This document shows positions 50,473-60,260 of a DNA stretch of 64,000 nucleotides, one piece after another. The notes beneath the pieces are model-generated. The model saw only the letters and a program-made list of their open reading frames with translations. It did not search any database and was not told where the DNA came from. The position numbers and the translations under genes are program-made. The DNA comes from Actinomycetota bacterium. GTDB taxonomy: Bacteria; Actinomycetota; Actinomycetes; Nanopelagicales; Nanopelagicaceae. The stretch is from positions 1 through 64,000 of the forward strand of contig JAPLBE010000011.1 in assembly GCA_026392935.1 (NCBI GenBank), read 5' to 3'. Each line of letters starts with the position of its first letter. Position 1 is the first letter of the stretch.

Positions 50473-51609
50473 ATGGAGAAAATACTCTGCATTACCAATG
50501 ATTTTGGACCTCGTGCAGGCGGTATAGAAAGTTTTGTTATAGGCCTGATTGAAAGATTTCCCAAGCATTCTGTAATTGTCTATACATCTTCACAAGATGG
50601 TTCTGAGGCTTTCGATGGAGCTTGGAATCGTAACTTTGGAGTTGAAGTAATTCGAGATAAATCGAAAGTACTTCTTCCTAGTTTTCGCGTAGGTCGCAAT
50701 GTACGAAAAATTGTGTTTGAGAGAAAAATTGAGAGCGTATTCTTTGGAGCAGCAGCTCCTTTGGGACTTCTTTCTCAAGGGTTGCGCAAAGCAGGCACAC
50801 GCCGAATCGTCGCACTCACACATGGACATGAAGTGTGGTGGGCAAAAGTTTGGCCATTTCGGATTGCGCTCAAGCGAATTGGCGCGGGCGTAGATTATCT
50901 GACGTACTTGGGCCCATTCACGAAAGATCAGATTTCACGTGCACTCAGGGAATCGGATCGCACGAAACTTATTCATATCGCACCTGGTATCGACACGGAC
51001 CATTTCTCACCTCAGGATTCTACGAACAATCTTCGTGCTTCACTTGGGTTAACTGATAAGAAAGTAATCGTTAGCGTAGGCAGGTTAGTTCATCGCAAAG
51101 GCCAAGATATTTTGATTGAAGCACTACCTCAAATCGCACGCGAGGTGCCGAATGTTCATCTTCTCTTTATTGGTGAGGGTCCATATCGAAATGAACTGGA
51201 CAACCGCATTAATAAATTGGGTTTGTCTGATCGAGTAACTTTTATTGGACGAGTGCAGTTTGCAGAGCTACCAAGATATTTCTGCGCCGGAGATATCTTT
51301 GCCATGCCATCTCGTTCTCGGCTTGGTGGGCTTGAAGTTGAAGGGTTAGGCATTGTTTATCTAGAAGCTAGCGCGTGTGGCCTTGCGGTAATTGGTGGAA
51401 TATCTGGGGGAGCACCTGATGCGGTTCTTCAAGGGCAAACAGGTTTTTCTGTTGATGGAACTTCCGCCACTGATGTTGCATCTTCTGCGATCAACTTGTT
51501 GAGCAATCAAGTTCTCTCACAGCATCTAGGTGAAAACGGAAGACGCTGGGTAGTAGAGCAGTGGCGTTGGGAAATCTGGGCCGCAAAGTTTCTAGAACTC
51601 TTTAAGTGA
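50473..51609 (+). CDS. pimB: GT4 glycosyltransferase, PimB-like phosphatidylinositol mannosyltransferase
   Basis: ILCITNDFGPRAGGIESFVIGLIERF...VFFGAAAPLGLLSQGLRKAGTRRIVALTHGHEVWW; adjacent NlpC and fadD15 as in mycobacteria. Confidence 0.82.
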   Translation: MEKILCITNDFGPRAGGIESFVIGLIERFPKHSVIVYTSSQDGSEAFDGAWNRNFGVEVIRDKSKVLLPSFRVGRNVRKIVFERKIESVFFGAAAPLGLLSQGLRKAGTRRIVALTHGHEVWWAKVWPFRIALKRIGAGVDYLTYLGPFTKDQISRALRESDRTKLIHIAPGIDTDHFSPQDSTNNLRASLGLTDKKVIVSVGRLVHRKGQDILIEALPQIAREVPNVHLLFIGEGPYRNELDNRINKLGLSDRVTFIGRVQFAELPRYFCAGDIFAMPSRSRLGGLEVEGLGIVYLEASACGLAVIGGISGGAPDAVLQGQTGFSVDGTSATDVASSAINLLSNQVLSQHLGENGRRWVVEQWRWEIWAAKFLELFK

Positions 51610-52219
51610 TTCCTGAAACTCGAGCTTTTTCAATTGCTTGAACTCGGTTGTTTACGTGTAGTTTTCTATATACAGATGAGAGATGTGTTTTCAGCGTTGC
51701 CTCACTGATAAATAGTGAGGACGCTAATTCCTTAAGTGGTTCACCACGATAGAGTTGAGTAAGAATTTGCAGCTCGCGTTGCGATAATCCAAATGTGCGC
51801 TCTTTGGTTTCGAGTTTATGATTGAGATCTTTTGCGGAGAATTTTTCGGGTGAAAGTAATGCGAATTCAAGCGCCGACTTCAACTCTGACAGAGGTGCAG
51901 ACTTATTGAGGAATGCGCTGGCCCCCGCCTTCATGGCTCCAATGACAAATTCATTACTCTCGTTGAAACTGAGGACCACTATTGCGAGGGTTTTTGAAAT
52001 TGTTCGCGCCCAAGAAACTATCTCAAGCCCATTTCCATCTGGAAGATTTATATCAACAATCATTGCATCAGGATCTATTTTCGCAGTTTGTGCAAGGGCT
52101 TCGGATTTACTTCCCGCCTCGAAGATTTCATAAATCTCGTAGCTTTCTAGCGCTGATCGGATTCCTTGGCGAACAACTGCATGGTCATCAATAATCAGAA
52201 CACGTTTGATTGTGTTCAC
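51602..52219 (-). CDS. NarL/LuxR-family response regulator
   Basis: RVLIIDDHAVVRQGIRSAL...MIVDINLPDGNGLEIVSWA...LNKSAPLSEL; HTH LSQRELQILTQLYRGEPLKELASSLFISEATLKTHLSSVYRKL. Confidence 0.95.
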   Translation of the reverse strand: MNTIKRVLIIDDHAVVRQGIRSALESYEIYEIFEAGSKSEALAQTAKIDPDAMIVDINLPDGNGLEIVSWARTISKTLAIVVLSFNESNEFVIGAMKAGASAFLNKSAPLSELKSALEFALLSPEKFSAKDLNHKLETKERTFGLSQRELQILTQLYRGEPLKELASSLFISEATLKTHLSSVYRKLHVNNRVQAIEKARVSGIT

Positions 52220-52788
52220 AGAAGGATGGTTATTTTTGTTCCGAACTTATTGTCCATGGCAAAGCTTCCGGACAAGTTCTCAATTCTCTCTTTGACGCCA
52301 GCTAAACCCCAATGCCCGTCTTTCATAACAGCTCCTCCGGTGCCATCATCTGAGATTTCGAGGCACGTTTTATTGTTGAGCATGTACGTCTTTATGACTA
52401 TGTGGGTAGCCCTAGAGTGCGCCTGGATGTTACGTAGGATTTCAGTAACAATGGCTGAAAGCTCAGAAGAATCTGATGACGAAATCACCAGATCTGCAAC
52501 ATCAAAGGTGCACTCGATTGTGGGACAGATTTGCAGGACTAATTTTTTGAGTGAATCCTGAGTGAAGTGCTCATCGGTGTCTCTGAGTTTCAGGATTTCA
52601 TTTCGCACCTTTGAGATTAACTCATCAATCTGAAATCGCGAACCTCTAAGCCCTTCGCGTACTGGCTGCGAAATTACAGAGTCAGCAAGGAGCACATCAA
52701 TTGAATATCCGAGTGCTACAAGGTCCTGAGCAATACCATCGTGTAACTCCCGAGCAATTGATAAACGCTCGGGAGTGCGATCATCCAC
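52216..52788 (-). CDS. Minimal soluble sensor histidine kinase (HisKA_3 + HATPase_c, no sensor domain)
   Basis: IARELHDGIAQDLVALGYSIDVL; ILRNIQAHSRATHI; ISDDGTGG; GHWGLAGVKERIENLSG. Confidence 0.92.
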   Translation of the reverse strand: MDDRTPERLSIARELHDGIAQDLVALGYSIDVLLADSVISQPVREGLRGSRFQIDELISKVRNEILKLRDTDEHFTQDSLKKLVLQICPTIECTFDVADLVISSSDSSELSAIVTEILRNIQAHSRATHIVIKTYMLNNKTCLEISDDGTGGAVMKDGHWGLAGVKERIENLSGSFAMDNKFGTKITILL

Positions 52789-52791
52789 TAA

Positions 52792-54579
52792 TTACTTAGC
52801 AAAAAGTGCTGTGATTTCGGCAGCATATTGCTCTCCGATCACGTGACGCTTGAGTGATAACTTCGCAGTGAGTTGCCCACCAGCGATGGTGAAATCTGTA
52901 GGCAAAATCGAAAACTTTCGAATTGATTCTGCTTTTGAGACTGCTTTATTTGCTTCATCTACAGCCGTTTGAATCACTGCAATTAAATCTGGATCATTGC
53001 GAAGAGTTTCTAGAGTAGCTCCGGCCTTGTTGTTTGCTGCAATCCAGCCCTTCAGCATGTCTTGGTCAATAGTTATGAGCGAGGCAATAAATGGTTGATT
53101 ATCTCCAACAACCATGCACTGGCTGACGAGCGGATGGGCACGAAGACGGTCTTCAAGTACTGCTGGTGCTACGTTCTTTCCACCTGCGGTAACAATGAGT
53201 TCCTTCTTGCGGCCAGTGATGTACAAGAAACCTTCATCATCAAGTCGACCGAGGTCTCCGGTTCTAAACCACTTTCCATCGAATACTTCTTGGTTCGCTG
53301 CATCGTTCTGCCAATAACCGCGCATCACAATAGGACCACTAATGAGTACTTCACCATCTTCTGCAATTTTGATTGCGTTGCCCGGAATTGGCCTTCCAAC
53401 TGATCCCACACGCAATGCATTTGAGAGGTTGAGTGTTGCACCAGCAGTAGTTTCGGTAAGTCCGTAACCTTCAAGAATCGTAATTCCTGCACCTCGATAG
53501 AAATGTCCTAAGCGAACTCCAAGAGGCGCTCCTCCTGAGATCGCAGCTTCAACTGCACCACCCATGGCAGCGCGAATCTTTGAGAATACGAGTTTGTCGA
53601 AGAGTGCGTGCTTAAGAGTGAGAAGTGGATTAAATCCGCGCTTATCTTGAGCTTCGCTATACGCGATTGCAACCTCAGCGGCTTTTCTAAAGATTTTTCC
53701 TTTTCCTGCCGCTTCAGCCTTTGCTTCTGCACCGTTGTAAATCTTTTCAAAGATGCGAGGCACAGCAAGAACGAATGTTGGCTTAAATGATGCAAGGTCT
53801 GGTTGCAAGCGCCCAACGGGATCGCTGCAATGCGCAAGATGAAGCCCTGCGCGAATTGCGCCAATTTGAACCATGCGGCCGAAAACGTGAGCCACGGGCA
53901 AGAATAGAAGTGTTGAGCCTCCTGGCTTAAGAAACAGGTCGCTGGCACCTTCTACAACATTTCCACACTCTGATAGGAAGTTTGAGTGAGTGAGCTGAAC
54001 GCCTTTCGGACGGCCAGTTGTACCCGAAGTATAAATAAGGGTTGCAAGACTTGATGGCACAATTGCATTTCTACGACGTTCAATCTCTTCATCGGAGATG
54101 TTTGAACCAGCATGCCGAAGTGTTGCCAAAACATCCTCTGTCATTACCCATACGTGCTTTGTGTGGCTCGGTAAAACTGAATTAACTAATTCTTTATGTG
54201 TTGGTGTTTCTACAATTAATCCAACAGCGCCTGAATCGTTGAGAATCCAATCCACTTGTTCCGCAGAAGATGTTTCATAAATAGGAACAACGCATCCACC
54301 GGCGTACCAAATGGCAAAATCAAGAATCGTCCATTCGTAGCGAGTGCGAGCCATGATTGCGACTCGATCTCCGATTTGGATTCCAGCGGCGACTAGGCCT
54401 TTTGCAGTCGCACGAACTTCCTCATCGACTTCACGCGCAGTTACGGGCTGCCATCCGTCGCCGAGTGGGCGCGACATTGTGACGCGATCTGGTTCGAGCG
54501 AAGCTCGCTCTGCAACAAGATTTGTGAGGTTACCGGCGGTTGCAGTTTCTACAATGGCGGGGGTGGAGATTTCATTCAT
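52792..54579 (-). CDS. fadD15: Long-chain fatty-acyl-CoA synthetase (FadD15-like)
   Basis: LATLIYTSGTTGRPKGVQLTHSN...EGYGLTETTAGATLN...WFRTGDLGRLDDEGFLYITGRKKELIVTAGGKNVAP. Confidence 0.94.
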   Translation of the reverse strand: MNEISTPAIVETATAGNLTNLVAERASLEPDRVTMSRPLGDGWQPVTAREVDEEVRATAKGLVAAGIQIGDRVAIMARTRYEWTILDFAIWYAGGCVVPIYETSSAEQVDWILNDSGAVGLIVETPTHKELVNSVLPSHTKHVWVMTEDVLATLRHAGSNISDEEIERRRNAIVPSSLATLIYTSGTTGRPKGVQLTHSNFLSECGNVVEGASDLFLKPGGSTLLFLPVAHVFGRMVQIGAIRAGLHLAHCSDPVGRLQPDLASFKPTFVLAVPRIFEKIYNGAEAKAEAAGKGKIFRKAAEVAIAYSEAQDKRGFNPLLTLKHALFDKLVFSKIRAAMGGAVEAAISGGAPLGVRLGHFYRGAGITILEGYGLTETTAGATLNLSNALRVGSVGRPIPGNAIKIAEDGEVLISGPIVMRGYWQNDAANQEVFDGKWFRTGDLGRLDDEGFLYITGRKKELIVTAGGKNVAPAVLEDRLRAHPLVSQCMVVGDNQPFIASLITIDQDMLKGWIAANNKAGATLETLRNDPDLIAVIQTAVDEANKAVSKAESIRKFSILPTDFTIAGGQLTAKLSLKRHVIGEQYAAEITALFAK

Positions 54580-54648
54580 GACCCTAACGCTATATGGACA
54601 GGCCCAGAAAAGGGAAGATTATTTGTGAGGAATTGGTAACCTTCCACC

Positions 54649-55083
54649 ATGTCCCAGAAAAGTAGTTCAACCGTTCTTATTGACGCCCCACTTTCAGAAG
54701 TTCAGGAGGCGCTCTTCTCCGTTGGGGCATACCCAGAATGGCTTTCTTCAATTAAGAAAGCTGAGGTTCTCGAGTCTGATGGCGTGGGGCAGGTGCTCAA
54801 AGCGAAACTCTCCATCGATGCTGGAATGATGAAAGATCGTGTCACTCTCGATTACGACTGGAGCGGGGCGCCTGCACTCTTAAGTTTTTCTCTCGATGAA
54901 GCAGACCTGCTTACACAAATGGATGGCACGTACACTCTGAAGGCAATTGACTCAGATACAACACAAGTTACATACGAACTCACAGTTGCAGTGTCATTGC
55001 CGGTTCCTGCAATGATGATTACCAAGGCGCAGCAGCAAACTATTGAAGCAGCACTTAAAGAACTCGCCGCACGAGTTTCTTAG
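54649..55083 (+). CDS. SRPBCC (START/polyketide-cyclase-like) family protein
   Basis: SSTVLIDAPLSEVQEALFSVGAYPEWLSSIKKAEVLESDGVGQVLKAKLSIDAG. Confidence 0.88.
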   Translation: MSQKSSSTVLIDAPLSEVQEALFSVGAYPEWLSSIKKAEVLESDGVGQVLKAKLSIDAGMMKDRVTLDYDWSGAPALLSFSLDEADLLTQMDGTYTLKAIDSDTTQVTYELTVAVSLPVPAMMITKAQQQTIEAALKELAARVS

Positions 55084-56028
55084 ATGGGCCTATCAATCGG
55101 GGTCGATGTCGGAGGAACGAAGGTTCTTGGCGGCGTTGTCGATGACTCTGGAAAACTTTTAAAGAGCGCTCGAAAAGATACTCCTCGTGAAGGTGGAGCT
55201 GCACTGACTCAGACGATTGCAGATGTCGCACAGGAATTGATGCACGATTTTTCCGTTGAATCCGTAGGAGTTTCCGCTGCCGGTTTCGTATCTTCAGATC
55301 GTAAAACAATGTTAGCCACTCCAAATATTTCGGGATGGAATGGCGTTGATTTAGATTTTGAACTCACCACACTTCTTGGGTTACCTGTTGTAATTGAAAA
55401 TGACGCGAATGCTGCCGTGTGGGGAGAGGTCAAGTTCGGTGCTGCACGCGGTAAGCAAAATGTTTTGATGATCACTGTGGGAACAGGTATTGGTGGCGGA
55501 ATAGTTGCTAACGGAGAGTTACATCGTGGCGCTTTTGGCATCGCTGCTGAAATCGGTCACATGCGAGTTGTACCAGATGGCTTGCTCTGCGGTTGTGGAG
55601 CACGTGGCTGCTTTGAACAATATGGTTCGGGAAGCGCCTTGGTACGTTTTGCACGCGAATCTGCAAAAGCCAATCCCACTGCAGCCCAATACTTACTTTC
55701 ATTAGGTGATGGTTCAATTGCTGGAATTTCAGGGGGCGCGATTACTAAAGCTGCATCAACTGGCGATGAAATCGCGTTGAATGCATTTTCTACGCTAGGT
55801 GATTGGTTAGGGGCAGGGATAGCTACGCTATCTGTAGTCTTAGATCCAGAGTGCGTAGTTATCGGTGGGGGAGTAATTGACGCTGGAGATATCTTGCTCT
55901 CACCTATTCGAAAGAGTTTAGAAAAATACATGCCATTTGCAAATATGCATCCGTTCCCAGAGATTATTCCTGCTCTTCTCGGTAATGAAGCTGGATTAGT
56001 TGGGGCAGCTGATTTAGCTCGGATGTAA
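55084..56028 (+). CDS. ROK-family glucokinase
   Basis: SIGVDVGGTKVLGGVVDDSG...VIENDANAAVWGEVKFGAARGKQNVLMITVGTGIGGGIV...CGCGARGCFEQYGSG. Confidence 0.93.
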   Translation: MGLSIGVDVGGTKVLGGVVDDSGKLLKSARKDTPREGGAALTQTIADVAQELMHDFSVESVGVSAAGFVSSDRKTMLATPNISGWNGVDLDFELTTLLGLPVVIENDANAAVWGEVKFGAARGKQNVLMITVGTGIGGGIVANGELHRGAFGIAAEIGHMRVVPDGLLCGCGARGCFEQYGSGSALVRFARESAKANPTAAQYLLSLGDGSIAGISGGAITKAASTGDEIALNAFSTLGDWLGAGIATLSVVLDPECVVIGGGVIDAGDILLSPIRKSLEKYMPFANMHPFPEIIPALLGNEAGLVGAADLARM

Positions 56029-56037
56029 TTCTAGGAA

Positions 56038-56304
56038 TTAAATGCTCGCCCCATCTTCAGGATTTTGGTTATTTGAATTTTTGAACCATTTGAGAAAAGC
56101 GTTGCGAGCATCCCTTAATTCTTGGAAAAGAGATTTTTTTGGAATCGCAAGCGGTGTGAATCGGTTAACTTTTTCAAATTGATCGAGTTCGTCTAAGTAG
56201 GTGTTGGGAGTTGATTCATCTAGCGAGAGACCTTCGATGATGGATTCAAACTCGGCATTAATGAGATTTAGTTCATCCTCATCTTCGTTCTCGCGCTTGT
56301 CCAT
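56038..56304 (-). CDS. Small acidic hypothetical protein
   Basis: 88-aa ORF filling the space between glk and plsC; no domain recognised. Confidence 0.6.
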   Translation of the reverse strand: MDKRENEDEDELNLINAEFESIIEGLSLDESTPNTYLDELDQFEKVNRFTPLAIPKKSLFQELRDARNAFLKWFKNSNNQNPEDGASI

Positions 56305-56349
56305 GGTTTATGTTCGCACAATATGACTCTTTCGCGCTAAATTAGGCGA

Positions 56350-57051
56350 GTGAACAACCTGCCGTACGGAACGCTTCGCGCATTCCTTACCCCTTTCCTT
56401 ATGGTGTTATTCCGCCCCAAAGTTAAGGGCTTACGAAATGTTCCTGCATCAGGCCCATTGATTCTTGCTTCAAATCATTTATCGTTTAGTGATTCTATTT
56501 TTATGCCGCTAGTGGTTCCGCGCAAAGTTACCTTCCTTGCAAAAAGTGAGTACTTCACTTCACCTGGCCCTAAAGGATTCATCAAGAAGTTAACTTTTAT
56601 TGCACTCGGACAAGTTCCGGTTGATCGTTCAGGTGGGCGTCGTTCTGAAGCTGCATTGATTACTGGACTTGAAGTTTTGGCGGGCGGGAATTCTCTAGGA
56701 ATTTATCCAGAAGGCACTCGTTCACCAGATGGACGACTCTATAAAGGCAGAACTGGTATCGCTCGTCTTGCTATTGAATCTGGTGCACCCGTAATTCCAA
56801 TCGCGATGTTTAATACAGATAAAATTCAACCTACCGGAAGCGTGCTTCCTAGGGTGATGCGAGTTGGAATTACCTTTGGAGAGCCTATGTACTTCGAGGG
56901 CGATTCAACAGATCTACAGTATCTGCGCGATGTCACCGATCAAATTATGAAGAGGATCCAGCAACTCTCTGGTCAGGAATATGTCGATACATATGCGGTT
57001 AAAGCTAAACGTTCGGGAATTAATGTTGAAAACTCAGAAGAGAACGATTAA
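56350..57051 (+). CDS. plsC: 1-acylglycerol-3-phosphate acyltransferase (second PlsC paralogue, GTG start)
   Basis: ASNHLSFSDSIFMP (HX4D), GIYPEGTRSPDGRLYKGRTG. Confidence 0.93.
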   Translation: MNNLPYGTLRAFLTPFLMVLFRPKVKGLRNVPASGPLILASNHLSFSDSIFMPLVVPRKVTFLAKSEYFTSPGPKGFIKKLTFIALGQVPVDRSGGRRSEAALITGLEVLAGGNSLGIYPEGTRSPDGRLYKGRTGIARLAIESGAPVIPIAMFNTDKIQPTGSVLPRVMRVGITFGEPMYFEGDSTDLQYLRDVTDQIMKRIQQLSGQEYVDTYAVKAKRSGINVENSEEND

Positions 57052-57764
57052 TTTATTTCTAGTTCAGTTCGCTTATTCAGGTAATTGCAGAGATTGCACT
57101 CGGGGCCAGAGTCGGGCATTCCGCCTTCGATGATGGTGATCAACTCTTCGAGTAATTGGGTGAACGTTGCTGTATCTCGCTCGACTGGAACGTAGTGCTG
57201 ATTCACACCAAATCCATGGGAGTTCCCAGCTAATTCACTCGCTGACGTTTGTGTAACACCAGCCAACTTCCAAATCAGTAAACCCATTGATGTCACTGGA
57301 AAGGGTTTTCCTTTATCTGGGTTCTCAAGTGCAAATGCATATGCTTCTAATTGAGGGGCGTAAAAAGGACCGTTGTCTCGCTCGGAATCCGAGACTTTGC
57401 AATCGATAATTCCTACAGAGCCATCTTCATAATGTCCAAGCAGGTCGTAGATGCCCAGAATCTTCCAGCGAGTTTCAAATCCATTGACTTTGATGGGAGC
57501 GCTTTTTACCCATTGTCCCCATTGCTTAACGACTCCCGGCTTGAGCTGAGGTGAGATATCTTGCATAGACGCTCTACGAAAATGCTCTTCTTGAGAATCA
57601 GCGAGTGGCTTTACAAGTGGAAATTCTTTCTTAAGATCTAATTTAAACCAGTACTTAAGCCATAAGCATCGTTTGCAATTTGTTAATCCAAAGGTGAGAT
57701 CCGATGGTGCGATTGTGTCTCGTGCAGGAATTTCTGGCTTCTTCATCTGCGCAGTCTCTCGCAC
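57048..57764 (-). CDS. Standalone PD-(D/E)XK nuclease-family protein (RecB/Cas4-like) with two CxxC pairs
   Basis: APSDLTFGLTNCKRCLWLKYWF...LGIYDLLGHYEDGSVGIIDCKVSDSE...APQLEAYAFALE...ECNLCNYL. Confidence 0.8.
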   Translation of the reverse strand: MRETAQMKKPEIPARDTIAPSDLTFGLTNCKRCLWLKYWFKLDLKKEFPLVKPLADSQEEHFRRASMQDISPQLKPGVVKQWGQWVKSAPIKVNGFETRWKILGIYDLLGHYEDGSVGIIDCKVSDSERDNGPFYAPQLEAYAFALENPDKGKPFPVTSMGLLIWKLAGVTQTSASELAGNSHGFGVNQHYVPVERDTATFTQLLEELITIIEGGMPDSGPECNLCNYLNKRTELEIN

Positions 57765-57767
57765 TTA

Positions 57768-58427
57768 TTAACGAATCGCACTGATCAGGACTAGGACACC
57801 CAAAATAATCATGACGGACCCTCCGAATGCACGCAGACTTTCTAAGCGACGAGAATCTGTCGCTAGCCATTGGCGCGCTGTTCCAGCCAGAAGGCCCCAA
57901 GTTGAATCTGAGAGAAAAGCCAAAACGCAAAATACAAGTCCCATGAAAAGTAGTTGGGCAGTGACATTTCCGCCATCTATATCTACAAACTGAGGAAGAA
58001 CCGCGGCGAAGAAGACAATCGCTTTTGGATTAAGTACTCCTACCCAGAAACCATCTCGAATAGATTGCGCAACTGACGGAACTACTGGTCCTTGATTGGT
58101 CATATCGGCAGCATGCACAGAACGTTTTCTGATTGCGTCGATTCCGAGATAAATCAAATACAGCCCGCCACCCCACTGCACCGCTAAGTACGCGAGGTGT
58201 GAGCGCTGAAGAATCGGACCTAGACCGAGTGCAACAAGAGTTGAGAGAACGAACGAACCGCTTACATTCCCCGCCACTGTAAGGACAGAAACTTTTCGCC
58301 CCCAGGCGATTGCGCGCGCAATAACAAAGAGAACGCTCGGACCGGGCGCGAGAATAATGATCATCGCTGCCACGATGTATTCGGGGAGCCGCGTTGGAAT
58401 CACGGGCTTTAGGGTAGTCGTGCCCAC
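57768..58427 (-). CDS. LysE-family translocator
   Basis: PEYIVAAMIIILAPGPSVLFVIARAIAWGRKVSVLTVAGNVSGSFVLSTL...YLIYLGIDAIRKR. Confidence 0.9.
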   Translation of the reverse strand: MGTTTLKPVIPTRLPEYIVAAMIIILAPGPSVLFVIARAIAWGRKVSVLTVAGNVSGSFVLSTLVALGLGPILQRSHLAYLAVQWGGGLYLIYLGIDAIRKRSVHAADMTNQGPVVPSVAQSIRDGFWVGVLNPKAIVFFAAVLPQFVDIDGGNVTAQLLFMGLVFCVLAFLSDSTWGLLAGTARQWLATDSRRLESLRAFGGSVMIILGVLVLISAIR

Positions 58428-58478
58428 ATTTGGCGAGTGTTGATTTGCATTGTCCTAGGAAATCGCCTTTAATTCTCT

Positions 58479-58499
58479 TATATATCGAATCGATATATA
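58479..58499. promoter_or_regulatory. Perfect 10-1-10 palindrome TATATATCGA-A-TCGATATATA, candidate PadR operator
   Basis: Between lysE and padR; followed by near-palindrome GGATATATAGTCC at 58504-58516. Confidence 0.6.
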
Positions 58500-58539
58500 C
58501 ACCGGATATATAGTCCAGAAGCCTACGAAAGGGGATTCG

Positions 58540-59073
58540 ATGAGATCCAGAGCTGATTCCTTGGAATTTGCGCTCTTGGGGCTGCTCTCGGAGTCTGCCT
58601 TACACGGGTATGAGCTGCGGAAGCGTCTCCTGGCCATTTTTGGACCATTTAGAGCCCTTTCCTTCTCTGTCCTATATCCACAGTTAAAACGCATGGTGAT
58701 TGCCGAAACGATTGAAGCAAAAGAGATTGGCGTGACATCACGCAGAACTCGCATCGTCTACTCAATTACCAAAAAGGGTCTTAAGCGTTTTTCTGAACTT
58801 AATGGTTCTGTTACAGCAGATGCCTGGGAAGACGAAGGCTTTGGTGTGCGCTTTGCATTCTTTAGCCCAACAACCACCATGAATCGAGTTCGAATTCTCG
58901 AGGGACGGTTACGAAAACTTCAAGAAAAAACTGAAGTTCTTCGAGCTGACTTAGAGAGCCAACCGCAAGGAATAGATAAATATCTCGAGGAGTGGCGCCG
59001 CTTCTCATTCGAGTCACTAGAGCGAGAGATCGCCTGGTTAGAAGGAATAATCAAGAAAGAGGAAATGAAATGA
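58540..59073 (+). CDS. PadR-family transcriptional regulator
   Basis: [53 protein letters not shown]. Confidence 0.93.
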   Translation: MRSRADSLEFALLGLLSESALHGYELRKRLLAIFGPFRALSFSVLYPQLKRMVIAETIEAKEIGVTSRRTRIVYSITKKGLKRFSELNGSVTADAWEDEGFGVRFAFFSPTTTMNRVRILEGRLRKLQEKTEVLRADLESQPQGIDKYLEEWRRFSFESLEREIAWLEGIIKKEEMK

Positions 59074-60167
59074 TTATTAAGACAGAGCCTGGTGATATCC
59101 GAGTTGCAATTGTTGGCGTTGGAAACTGCGCAAACTCACTTGTACAGGGTGTTACTTATTACAAAGATGCTGCAATTGATCAGGAGATTCCTGGTCTGAT
59201 GCACGCGGTAATAGGCAGCTACCACATTAACAATGTTAAATTTGTTGCCGCTTTTGATGTGGATGCGAAGAAGGTTGGATTAGACCTTGCTGATGCAATC
59301 TGGGCTAGCGAAAACAACACAATCAAGTTCGCTGATGTGGCAAAAACTGGTGTTAACGTGCAATGTGGAGTGACCCTCGATGGCCTTGGAAAGTATTACA
59401 AAGAGACAATCGCTGAGTCTTCAGTGGCGCCAGTAGATGTAGTTGCAACGCTTAAGGCCGAACAAGTTGATGTGCTTATTTGCTATTTACCTGTGGGCTC
59501 TGAAGAAGCTGCAAAATACTATGCACAATGTGCAATTGATGCCGGGTGCGCATTCGTTAATGCTCTTCCTGTTTTTATCGCCTCTGACCCAGTGTGGGCA
59601 AAGAAATTTGAAGATGCAGGGTTACCAATTGTTGGTGATGACATTAAAAGCCAAGTGGGTGCAACAATTACGCACCGCATTATGGCGAAGTTATTCCAGG
59701 ATCGCGGTGTTCACTTAGATCGCACCTACCAGCTCAATGTTGGTGGCAACATGGACTTCAAAAATATGCTCGAAAGAGATCGCCTGGAATCAAAAAAGAT
59801 ATCCAAGACGAATTCAGTTACATCACAACTTGATCACGATATGGGAGCCAAGAATGTACATATCGGCCCATCTGATTACATTCCTTGGCTTGATGATCGC
59901 AAGTGGGCCTATGTTCGACTAGAGGGTCGCGCATTTGGAGATGTTCCGCTGAATCTTGAGTACAAGCTTGAGGTCTGGGATTCTCCAAACTCTGCGGGAG
60001 TCATTATTGACGCTCTACGATGTGCAAAATTGGGTCTGGATAGAAAATTTGGGGGAGCACTTCTAGCTCCATCTTCTTACTTCATGAAGACTCCACCAAT
60101 TCAGTACACCGATGAACAAGCACATGCTGCTGTAGAAGAATTCATTTCTGGGGTACTCGTTCACTAG
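59070..60167 (+). CDS. ino1: Inositol-3-phosphate synthase
   Basis: [25 protein letters not shown]...[15 protein letters not shown]...[26 protein letters not shown]; start moved to 59070, ATGA overlap with padR. Confidence 0.96.
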   Translation: MIIKTEPGDIRVAIVGVGNCANSLVQGVTYYKDAAIDQEIPGLMHAVIGSYHINNVKFVAAFDVDAKKVGLDLADAIWASENNTIKFADVAKTGVNVQCGVTLDGLGKYYKETIAESSVAPVDVVATLKAEQVDVLICYLPVGSEEAAKYYAQCAIDAGCAFVNALPVFIASDPVWAKKFEDAGLPIVGDDIKSQVGATITHRIMAKLFQDRGVHLDRTYQLNVGGNMDFKNMLERDRLESKKISKTNSVTSQLDHDMGAKNVHIGPSDYIPWLDDRKWAYVRLEGRAFGDVPLNLEYKLEVWDSPNSAGVIIDALRCAKLGLDRKFGGALLAPSSYFMKTPPIQYTDEQAHAAVEEFISGVLVH

Positions 60168-60176
60168 ATTTAATGT

Positions 60177-60218
60177 AAAAAAAATCCCGGCCCTTGATTT
60201 CTCAAGTGCCGGGATTTT
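60177..60218. terminator. Bidirectional intrinsic terminator downstream of ino1
   Basis: AAAATCCCGGC-cCTTG-atttct-CAAGt-GCCGGGATTTT; A-run on the left arm gives a T-run on the minus strand. Confidence 0.85.
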
Positions 60219-60260
60219 CATTTCCCTCAAATCTTCACGGAGAGTTGAAGGTTGTGAGGG

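Noticed and set aside
57048-57764. Reading the Cas4-like protein as part of a CRISPR-Cas locus
   Set aside because: No repeat array, cas1/cas2 or effector genes in the window; neighbours are lysE and plsC.
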